A stretch of DNA of 14,032 nucleotides. It comes from an uncultured Collinsella sp. (lineage in GTDB: Bacteria > Actinomycetota > Coriobacteriia > Coriobacteriales > Coriobacteriaceae). Below, one piece after another: positions 8,628 to 13,495 of the stretch (the stretch's first letter is position 1; each line of letters opens with the position of its first letter). A program made the translations under genes and the position numbers. The notes under the pieces were generated by a model. That model did no database searches, was not told the DNA's origin, and worked only from the letters and a program-made list of their open reading frames with translations. The stretch lies in the NCBI GenBank assembly GCA_902475475.1, contig CABRZY010000032.1:1-14032 (forward strand), read 5' to 3'.

Positions 8628-9146
8628 CTACGCCTCGTTTTCGATGGTGGCGCGGGCACGCTCGGCAGTCAGCTCCGCCAGGCGCTCCTCGTCTACCAGG
8701 GTGAGGCCCTTGGTCGGGCACGCCTCGGCACACGCCGGACCGCCGGGACGGTCCACGCACAGGTCGCACTTGAGCACGAAGCTCTTAGTCTGCGAACCCA
8801 CGCGAACGTCACCCATCAAGACGGGGATCTGCGTGGTCGCCACGCTCACGGCGCCAAAGGGGCATGCCATGACGCAGCTCTTGCAGCCGATGCAGTTGTC
8901 CTCGTTGACGCCGATGCGATGGTTCTTTGGATCAAAGAACAAGGCGCCCGTAGGACAGGCCTTCGCGCACGGGGCATCCTCGCAGTGATGGCAAGCCACC
9001 GGTGCGGAGATCTCGTACGTACGCGTCACGCGCAGGCGCGGCGCGGCGATGTTACCGGGGATGTCGTGCGCCTCGATACACGCCGCCATGCAGGTTTGAC
9101 ACCCAATGCAGCGCGAAGAATCGGCTACGACTCGCTTATTACCCAT
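8628..9146 (-). CDS. hydN: HydN/HycB-like 4x[4Fe-4S] ferredoxin, probable FdhF partner
   Basis: 172 residues from ATG 9146, with AGGAGGG about 10 nt upstream. The open frame continues to 9320 without an SD-backed start, so the extension is rejected. Sixteen cysteines form four [4Fe-4S] motifs: C13/16/19/23, C52/55/60/64, C85/88/91/95 and C127/130/139/143. The length and the C-terminal end (LVDEERLAELTAERARATI) resemble HydN (about 175 residues) more than HycB (about 203), but both belong to one family. HycB is the direct electron acceptor of FdhF in E. coli formate hydrogenlyase; HydN is linked to formate dehydrogenase activity. Being the first gene of the cluster and directly upstream of fdhF, it is likely the electron-accepting small subunit of this enzyme. 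It is a paralogue of HyfA, so the cluster carries two such proteins. Confidence 0.85.
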   Translation of the reverse strand: MGNKRVVADSSRCIGCQTCMAACIEAHDIPGNIAAPRLRVTRTYEISAPVACHHCEDAPCAKACPTGALFFDPKNHRIGVNEDNCIGCKSCVMACPFGAVSVATTQIPVLMGDVRVGSQTKSFVLKCDLCVDRPGGPACAEACPTKGLTLVDEERLAELTAERARATIENEA

Positions 9147-9323
9147 GTTGTTCACTCCCTCCTGAATCCCTTGTCGGAGAGACCCTGTCGACATTGACCC
9201 AAGCCGCCCGTGGCCTGGCATCGACGTATCGAATGCATGCGGCGAAACATGCACTCGGTAGAGTTTCTCCAACGATATACAGGTTAAATATACGCAGTTG
9301 CAGGGGGCAAACTTGAGCATAGG

Positions 9324-9349
9324 CCCTGCAATACGGGTGTATTGCAGGG
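9324..9349. promoter_or_regulatory. 11-bp inverted repeat, candidate operator of the FHL operon
   Basis: CCCTGCAATAC at 9324-9334 and GTATTGCAGGG at 9339-9349 are perfect complements separated by GGGT. A third half-site, TTGCAGGGG, occurs at 9298-9306, 44 bp (about four helical turns) from the same sequence at 9342-9350. No long T run follows on the minus strand, and only four Ts follow on the plus strand. Repeated half-sites at helical spacing upstream of the hydN-fdhF-hyf genes fit a regulator-binding region better than a terminator. The regulator is unknown. Confidence 0.5.
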
Positions 9350-9464
9350 GTTTTGGCAGGTTGGAATTATTCTCTAGAAGCTATAAAGGCGAGTGTATTA
9401 CATGCGTACGCCCAAGAAAGATTTCACGCTCATTTCTGAAGGATGTAGTACGTTTGTAATATCG

Positions 9465-9493
9465 TTTACACTCAATTACTCTAGTGCAATAAA
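9465..9493 (+). promoter_or_regulatory. Weak candidate promoter of the antitoxin gene
   Basis: TTTACA at 9465-9470 and AATAAA at 9488-9493 are 17 bp apart, with TG one base before the latter (extended -10 style). The -10 matches consensus at only four of six positions. It lies upstream of the dyads at 9511-9524 and 9533-9548. Confidence 0.3.
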
Positions 9494-9510
9494 GTAGTGG
9501 TTGTGAGATT

Positions 9511-9548
9511 GGCTATTATTAGCCGTTGCTGTATATGACTATTCATAT
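9511..9548. promoter_or_regulatory. Two adjacent dyads, candidate antitoxin operators
   Basis: GGCTA-TTAT-TAGCC (9511-9524) and ATATGA-CTAT-TCATAT (9533-9548) are perfect inverted repeats with 4-nt centres, their midpoints 23 bp (about two helical turns) apart. They sit just upstream of the SD (GGGAGG, 9563-9568) of a RelB/DinJ-like gene. Such antitoxins usually bind short palindromes in their own promoter as ribbon-helix-helix dimers, so autoregulation is a reasonable inference. Confidence 0.45.
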
Positions 9549-9574
9549 TGCACGCTCATTAAGGGAGGCCAGTA

Positions 9575-9898
9575 ATGTCATCGACTCAAAAACGAGCCAT
9601 CCTGCAGGTGCGCATTCGCGAGGAAGACAAGCAGCATGCCGAGCATCTCTACGACGCCATGGGCACATCGCTCGCCGAGGCTGTCCGCCTTTTTGTCGCG
9701 CAGAGCATTTTGATGCGCAAGCTTCCCTTTCAGCCGGTCGCCGTGCGCTCAAAGGACGGCACCGCCGCCTATGGATCGCTCAAAGCATACGGAGATCCCA
9801 ATCGCCGCGCCGAGGAGCGCAATGCCTGGATTGAATACCTTGCCACGGAAAGCGACGATTCGATTTTGGGTCCCGAGGAAGTAGATATCCATGAGTAG
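9575..9898 (+). CDS. RelB/DinJ-like ribbon-helix-helix antitoxin
   Basis: 107 residues. ATG 9575 has GGGAGG 6 nt upstream. The N-terminal half shows the RelB/DinJ pattern: a short strand (AILQVRIREED), a helix (KQHAEHLYDAMG), then TSLAEAVRLFVAQSILMRKL and PFQP, the usual end of the DNA-binding and dimerisation part (about residues 8-55). The C-terminal half is polar and acidic at its end and would wrap the partner. An in-frame overlap of 8 nt (ATGAGTAG) with the next gene gives translational coupling, typical of antitoxin-toxin pairs. Expected role: binds the partner protein and represses its own promoter. RelB/DinJ antitoxins more often pair with RelE/YafQ toxins; a PIN partner is less common but known for swapped TA modules. 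Confidence 0.75.
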   Translation: MSSTQKRAILQVRIREEDKQHAEHLYDAMGTSLAEAVRLFVAQSILMRKLPFQPVAVRSKDGTAAYGSLKAYGDPNRRAEERNAWIEYLATESDDSILGPEEVDIHE

Positions 9899-10367
9899 CA
9901 CCATCATCGACGAGACCGTCATCCTACGCTACCTGCTCAACGACGACGAAGTTCTGTCACCGCGCGCCGCCAAGGTCATCGCCACGCGCATCGCTCGCGT
10001 CTACCCCGAGATCATCACGCGCGTCGTGGTCACGCTGCGCGACGTCTATAAGGTTCCCCGCGCTGAGATTGCTACGGCCATGAGAAGGCTGCTCGATGAC
10101 GTCATGGTCGACGAGCCCACCGTTGTCGCCCTTGCCGTCAAACTCTTTGGCAAGACCCATATGGACTTTACCGACTGCCTCCTCGCAGCCCGAACTGCCA
10201 TCTACAACGATGATGTCGTGAGCTTTGGCAAGCCCATTATTCAAGGCATGATCGATTACCGCCGCCAGCGCCAAACCGCCGCCGACGCCCGCGACCGCGC
10301 CGCCGAAGCCCGCAGCCGAAGCACCGACTCCACCATCGACAAGCTCCGCCACCGCCCCCGCAGATAA
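9891..10367 (+). CDS. PIN-domain protein, VapC-like putative toxin with incomplete acidic site
   Basis: 158 residues starting at ATG 9891, inside the end of the antitoxin gene. The fold signature is recognisable: IIDETVILRYLLNDDE at residues 5-20 (usual form LDTNVLIRYLL), YPEIITRVVVTLRDVYKVPR at 38-57, and MDFTDCLLAA at 91-100 followed by VVSFGKPI at 109-116. Family knowledge: PIN RNases coordinate Mg2+ with four acidic residues. D7 and D92/D95 are present, but the Glu usually in helix 3 appears replaced by Arg44, and the Asp of the usual TFD motif by Gly113. The tail after about residue 120 is highly charged, rich in Arg, Ala and Asp, and probably disordered. It could be an active VapC-like RNase with a rearranged site, or an inactive PIN protein. 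Position argues for a toxin; the residues leave activity doubtful. Confidence 0.7.
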   Translation: MSSTIIDETVILRYLLNDDEVLSPRAAKVIATRIARVYPEIITRVVVTLRDVYKVPRAEIATAMRRLLDDVMVDEPTVVALAVKLFGKTHMDFTDCLLAARTAIYNDDVVSFGKPIIQGMIDYRRQRQTAADARDRAAEARSRSTDSTIDKLRHRPRR

Positions 10368-10380
10368 ACCCATCCCCACC

Positions 10381-10451
10381 TAAGTTGCGGTGAAATACGG
10401 ACTGATTTATGCCTTTAAAGGCCACAACAGTCCGTATTTCACCGCAACTTA
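10381..10451. repeat. Long inverted repeat element, copy 1
   Basis: Perfect 24-bp arms at 10381-10404 and 10428-10451 (left arm starts TAAGTTGCGGTGAAATACGG) enclose 23 nt that contain the palindrome GCCTTTAAAGGC (10411-10422). It lies between two convergent genes, 13 nt after the PIN gene and 26 nt before the end of the AbiEi/DUF559-like gene. It could act as a bidirectional terminator, but neither strand has a T run after the stem. The same arms recur at 11665-11731. Confidence 0.85.
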
Positions 10452-10477
10452 TTGAAGGTGGACCGCGAACGATTTCG

Positions 10478-11500
10478 CTATCGGGAGTCGGCGTAGGGTT
10501 TTATTGTCGGAATGCTGTAACCGCGCATCATGGCACCGAACGATTCTACGTCGTAGGTGTCCGAGAGTTTGAAATGAATGACGTTGTGGCCCATGGCGCG
10601 AAGGTTCGCGTCGCGCATGAGGGCCGCTCGATACGTTTTTGCCGCCGCCCGCTCTGGATCATTTTGAGCCTCGTCTTCAAACTTGCCTAGCCCATGCAGC
10701 TCTGCCAGCGTCCATGAGCCGTCTGGCATCTGCCAGCCATAATCTGCTAGATAATAGCCAGCGTTTCCCGGTCGCGTTATCTCAACTTGAAGCTCGGGCG
10801 CGGCAACCCCAGCGAGAATCATCGCTGCTCTCGCCTCAGACTCGCCGCCATTGTCTGACCTGCCGTCCATATACTCAAAAACGTCAAAAGCACGCGCGAT
10901 GCCATGCAGCCCTCGACAATTTGCCTGCGCATATGCTCGCAGCTCTTCGCGTTCGACATCGTACTCACGGGCCAAGCCATCGACATAACCCAGCGCATAG
11001 CGAAAGGCGCTCGATCGCGCGATATCAACAACCGTTCGACACGGATCCGTCAGTGTAAACAGACCAAGCCGCCACACTTCGCCCGGGCGCCAGCGCTTGT
11101 ATTCAACGAACTCATACGTATCACGCCTTGTAGACCGTGGCAGCAGCACTTGCACTTTATCCAGAAGCGTATACGCCGAGCCGATGCCGTAGAGCAGCGC
11201 TGCTGTCGCTCCGCAAAACACAGCATCCGGTTCAACGACCGCAATAGCGGATGCCAGCTGAAAGATACGATCTTCAACCCCAAGATTATTCCAATAGACC
11301 GGATCCGCATACACATGGTTGTAAAGACGAAGCATGAGCTCTTCCTGCATAAGCTCGCGCGCACGGCGTTCATCCCAAGGATCAATTGTTATAAGCAGCT
11401 GTCCATCTTGATGAATTCCAACGGCCGAGAATAGCATCCTTGCATAGGACTGCGGAAAATGTTTGCCTTTATCGAGCATGGCCAACCCCATAACCATCAC
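10478..11500 (-). CDS. AbiEi-like plus DUF559/VSR-fold nuclease-like protein, function unknown
   Basis: 340 residues from ATG 11500. That start has no SD; an internal ATG at 11479 (MLDKGKHFPQS) has GGGG 6 nt upstream and may be the true start, giving 333 residues. The central part (about 95-185) resembles the AbiEi-type domain common in actinobacteria: ATAALLYGIGS, VQVLLPRSTRRD, then FTLTDPCRTVVDIARSSAFR and GYVDGLAREY. The C-terminal part (about 218-315) resembles DUF559/VSR-like endonuclease folds: GGESEARAAMILAG, LADYGW (D253), TLAELHGLGKF (E268, K273) and MRDANLRAMGHNVIHF. Family members usually read ExDG where this has ELHG, so catalysis is uncertain. No signal peptide or membrane segment. 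It stands alone between two copies of a long inverted repeat, and its base composition looks less G/C-rich than its neighbours. Such proteins have been annotated as type IV TA antitoxins or orphan nucleases; I see no partner here. Confidence 0.7.
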   Translation of the reverse strand: MMVMGLAMLDKGKHFPQSYARMLFSAVGIHQDGQLLITIDPWDERRARELMQEELMLRLYNHVYADPVYWNNLGVEDRIFQLASAIAVVEPDAVFCGATAALLYGIGSAYTLLDKVQVLLPRSTRRDTYEFVEYKRWRPGEVWRLGLFTLTDPCRTVVDIARSSAFRYALGYVDGLAREYDVEREELRAYAQANCRGLHGIARAFDVFEYMDGRSDNGGESEARAAMILAGVAAPELQVEITRPGNAGYYLADYGWQMPDGSWTLAELHGLGKFEDEAQNDPERAAAKTYRAALMRDANLRAMGHNVIHFKLSDTYDVESFGAMMRGYSIPTIKPYADSR

Positions 11501-11664
11501 GGCGGAGAGAATACCATTACGCTATCGCATGCTTCCGTCCGCAGGCCTTGCCAAAAGCTGACCAAAAGCTTGACGTCGCAGGTCAGAGCTTCAAAAAATA
11601 TTTCCACTCTCGGTAGACGGTCGCTACGATCCTCCCAACGGCATCAAAATCCAACCTTACAAAT
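11501..11664. other. Spacer upstream of the AbiEi/DUF559-like gene
   Basis: No supported gene. The only structure I see is an imperfect tandem repeat, CCAAAAGCTGA then CCAAAAGCTTGA, at 11551-11572. It should hold the leftward promoter of the 10478-11500 gene, but I could not find a convincing -35/-10 pair. Confidence 0.5.
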
Positions 11665-11731
11665 AGTTGCGGTGAAATACGGACTACATGGGCCATAAAA
11701 GCCGAAAAACAGTCCGTATTTCACCGCAACT
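11665..11731. repeat. Long inverted repeat element, copy 2
   Basis: Perfect 21-bp arms at 11665-11685 and 11711-11731, identical in sequence to the core of the arms of copy 1 (10381-10451), enclose 25 nt. The interior differs from copy 1 but keeps ATG, GCC, TAAA and GCC in the same order, and has a possible GGC (11691-11693)/GCC (11701-11703) inner stem. It lies between the AbiEi/DUF559-like gene and the tRNA terminator. The two copies bracket that gene. Confidence 0.85.
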
Positions 11732-11765
11732 TAGGAGGGGATGTGGGGTCCCCGGCATGTATATG

Positions 11766-11801
11766 AAAACGGCTCTGGCACCAAATGGAACCAGAGCCGT
11801 T
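11766..11801 (-). terminator. Rho-independent terminator of the tRNA operon
   Basis: On the minus strand AACGGCTCTGG (11801-11791) pairs perfectly with CCAGAGCCGTT (11778-11768) across a 12-nt loop and continues with TT, giving TTTT at 11769-11766. It begins 12 nt after the CCA end of tRNA-Gly. The T run is short but the stem is strong. Confidence 0.8.
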
Positions 11802-11813
11802 AAAGATATCCTA

Positions 11814-11887
11814 TGGAGCGGGCGACGGGAATCGAACCCGCGTCATCAGCTTGGAAGGCTGGGGTTCTACCATTGAACTACGCCCGC
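11814..11887 (-). tRNA. tRNA-Gly (anticodon UCC)
   Basis: 74 nt including an encoded CCA (11816-11814). Acceptor GCGGGCG/CGCCCGC with discriminator T, D-arm TTCAATGGTAGAA, and anticodon stem CAGC/GCTG around loop CTTCCAA, giving UCC at positions 34-36. The T-arm GCGGGTTCGATTCCCGT holds the invariant TTCGA. It decodes GGA. It lies 6 nt after tRNA-Pro, so the two are co-transcribed. Confidence 0.96.
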
Positions 11888-11893
11888 AAGATA

Positions 11894-11970
11894 TGGTCGG
11901 GACGACAGGATTTGAACCTGCGACATCCTGCTCCCAAAGCAGGCGCGCTACCAAACTGCGCCACGTCCCG
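11894..11970 (-). tRNA. tRNA-Pro (anticodon UGG)
   Basis: 77 nt including an encoded CCA (11896-11894). Acceptor CGGGACG/CGTCCCG with discriminator A; the 5' C is usual for bacterial tRNA-Pro. D-arm GCGCAGTTTGGTAGCGC, anticodon stem CCTGC/GCAGG around TTTGGGA giving UGG, and T-arm with GGTTCAAATCC. First gene of a two-tRNA transcript. Confidence 0.96.
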
Positions 11971-12021
11971 AAGGTGTTGAGCAGCTAAGGCATAAACCTT
12001 GCGTGTCCCAAAGCGAAGGAA

Positions 12022-12050
12022 ATTATAGGGGAGACTTCCCGCCTGTGCAA
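12022..12050 (-). promoter_or_regulatory. Sigma-70-type promoter of the tRNA-Pro/tRNA-Gly operon
   Basis: On the minus strand TTGCAC (12050-12045) and a perfect TATAAT (12027-12022) are separated by exactly 17 bp. The start would be near 12015, about 45 nt before tRNA-Pro. It lies just beyond the end of brnQ, so the tRNAs have their own promoter. Confidence 0.85.
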
Positions 12051-12061
12051 GCGACGATACC

Positions 12062-13420
12062 CTAGCTCCTCAAATGTGTGACAAACTGGCTATGAACCAG
12101 ACCGATCACAAACGCCGCCACAGCAACCGGTGCCCACGCAGCACCGATATCTGCCAGCGGCAACGCATCGAACGGCAGCCACGCACCAGTAAAGAACGCG
12201 TCGCGGACCGAGGTGATCACGCTCTGCACCGCGACCACGCCGCCGACCCAAACCCAAACCTGCGGATGCGCGTCGCAAAAGCCGTGCATCAGGCCCATAA
12301 GCACCAGCACAATGGCAACGGGATACAGGGCATTGAGCATAGGCACCGAGAACATAAGGATCACGTCGAGGCCCACGTTGGAGAGCACGCACGAAAACGC
12401 CGCGAACACAAAGGCAAGCATCGCAAAGGGGCGGCGCATGGCCTCCTCGGAAGCCTCCGCTCCCCCTTCAACCACATACGTCTCGCAGAAGTACCGCGAG
12501 CAGCAGCTAATAAGACCGATGCACACGTTCATGCAGGCGAGGAAAAAGATCGCAAAGACCACGACCGTGCCGACAAGGCCAAAGTGCATGGAGGCAGAGC
12601 GGGCAAGGATGGCGGCGCCATTGGTGGCATCGGGCATAACCGTGCCGAGCTGCATGCCGGCAAGCGCCAGGCCACAGTAGATGATGGCCATGAGCACGCC
12701 GGCGATCACACCGGAGCGCGAGATCTCAAAGGCCACGCGCTTATCGTCGGTAACGCCCAGCTCATGGATGGTCTCGGCGATGATAATGCCAAAGGCGAGC
12801 GACGCGAGCAAGTCCATGGTCTGGTAGCCGGTCAAAAAGCCCTGCACGGCAGCACCGGCATTGTAGGGAGCCTGCGGCGCGGCAGCGGGACCCAGCGGCG
12901 AGATCACGGCAGCGCCCACGACCAGCACGATGAGCACGATGAGCGCGGGGCCCGTAATACGACCGAGCACGCGTGTGATAACGCCCGGGCGCAGCGTGAG
13001 TGCAAACGCGACGACAAAGAAACCGACGGCAAACACCAGGCGAGCCGTGCCAAGCGAGACGCCCTGAGGCAGCAAGGGCACCAGCATCTCGAAGGCCGTG
13101 GAGCTCGTACGCGGAATGGCCAGGCACGGGCCGATAGCCAGATACACCGCCGCAACAAAGAACTCACCGAACTTGGGGTGCACGCGGCCGGCAAGCTCGC
13201 GCGCCGTTCCAGCAAGCGCCACAGCGATAAAGCCCATGACGGGCAGGCCGATGGCGGCGATGAGAAAGCCGAGCATGGCGACCGGCGTGGCAGAACCTGC
13301 CTGCAGCGCCAGCAGTGGCGGAATAATGAGGTTGCCGGCGCCAAAGAGCATCGAGAATAGGGCGATGCCGACGGTGACGACATGATCGGAGCGCAGACCG
13401 CGCGGGGCGGATGAGGCCAT
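12062..13420 (-). CDS. brnQ: BrnQ-type branched-chain amino acid carrier (LIVCS family)
   Basis: 452 residues from ATG 13420. A GTG two codons upstream (13426) is also open, but AAAGG sits 7 nt before the ATG and only 1 nt before the GTG. The protein is almost entirely hydrophobic with about 12 membrane helices. The N-terminal signature ALFSMLFGAGNLIIPPLLAL followed by QAG, the LGFLIAAIGLPVMGF block, and YLAIGPCLAIPRTSSTAFE are characteristic of BrnQ. Family knowledge: a cation-coupled symporter for leucine, isoleucine and valine in the cytoplasmic membrane. It appears to be a single gene: a strong terminator lies upstream (from the desulfurase-like gene) and the tRNA promoter follows. No T-box or other leader is visible in the short 5' region between the terminator and the start. 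Confidence 0.92.
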   Translation of the reverse strand: MASSAPRGLRSDHVVTVGIALFSMLFGAGNLIIPPLLALQAGSATPVAMLGFLIAAIGLPVMGFIAVALAGTARELAGRVHPKFGEFFVAAVYLAIGPCLAIPRTSSTAFEMLVPLLPQGVSLGTARLVFAVGFFVVAFALTLRPGVITRVLGRITGPALIVLIVLVVGAAVISPLGPAAAPQAPYNAGAAVQGFLTGYQTMDLLASLAFGIIIAETIHELGVTDDKRVAFEISRSGVIAGVLMAIIYCGLALAGMQLGTVMPDATNGAAILARSASMHFGLVGTVVVFAIFFLACMNVCIGLISCCSRYFCETYVVEGGAEASEEAMRRPFAMLAFVFAAFSCVLSNVGLDVILMFSVPMLNALYPVAIVLVLMGLMHGFCDAHPQVWVWVGGVVAVQSVITSVRDAFFTGAWLPFDALPLADIGAAWAPVAVAAFVIGLVHSQFVTHLRS

Positions 13421-13439
13421 AGACACACCTTTCGAGTCG

Positions 13440-13471
13440 AAAAAAATGGGACGGGCAAAAACACCCGTCCC
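13440..13471 (-). terminator. Rho-independent terminator after the class-V aminotransferase gene
   Basis: On the minus strand GGGACGGG (13471-13464) and CCCGTCCC (13455-13448) form a perfect 8-bp stem with loop TGTTTTTG. It is followed by A and seven Ts (13446-13440). This is a textbook terminator 24 nt after the stop codon, separating that gene from brnQ. Confidence 0.92.
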
Positions 13472-13495
13472 GCAAGTATAAACGGTCTAGCAGCT

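Larger units (their letters stand above)
9147..9574. promoter_or_regulatory. 428-bp divergent intergenic region (FHL operon / TA module)
   Basis: No gene is supported here. It is clearly more AT-rich than its neighbours and must contain the promoters of the leftward formate hydrogenlyase cluster and the rightward antitoxin gene. It holds an 11-bp inverted repeat (9324-9349) with a further half-site at 9298-9306, and two dyads nearer the antitoxin (9511-9524, 9533-9548). I found no GG-N10-GC sigma-54 motif. Minus-strand AT-rich candidates for the operon's -10 (TATATT, TATATC around 9275-9292) lack a good -35. Confidence 0.6.

Noticed and set aside
8552..8659. N-terminal extension of fdhF to 8659
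   Set aside because: It would run through the SD and the palindrome. ATG 8551 has an excellent SD and places all four Cys ligands at the family positions.
9147..9320. N-terminal extension of the ferredoxin to 9320
   Set aside because: It has no SD-backed start and no family similarity; MGNKRVVADSSRC is the normal family start.
9147..9574. Sigma-54/FhlA-type promoter for the FHL operon
   Set aside because: I looked for TGGC-N8-TTGC/GG-N10-GC on the minus strand near the TTGC occurrences and the spacing did not fit.
9526..9834. Alternative 102-residue plus-strand ORF overlapping the antitoxin
   Set aside because: It is a shadow in another frame; the antitoxin frame has the SD, RelB-like pattern and coupling to the PIN gene.
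10381..10451. Repeat copy 1 as a simple rho-independent terminator
   Set aside because: Neither side of the stem is followed by a T run, and the same arms occur in a non-terminal position at 11665-11731. Terminator activity is possible but not shown.
10381..11731. CRISPR or IS element with terminal inverted repeats
   Set aside because: There are only two copies about 1.3 kb apart, each internally a hairpin, with no spacer array. The gene between them is not a transposase and no target duplication is visible.
11688..11988. Small plus-strand ORFs over the tRNA genes (such as GAGDGNRTRV-type peptides)
   Set aside because: These are translations of antisense tRNA sequence, a well-known source of spurious annotated proteins.
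12074..13360. 428-residue plus-strand frame opposite brnQ
   Set aside because: It is a shadow ORF with His/Arg/Gly/Asp-rich composition and no domain; BrnQ on the other strand is unambiguous.
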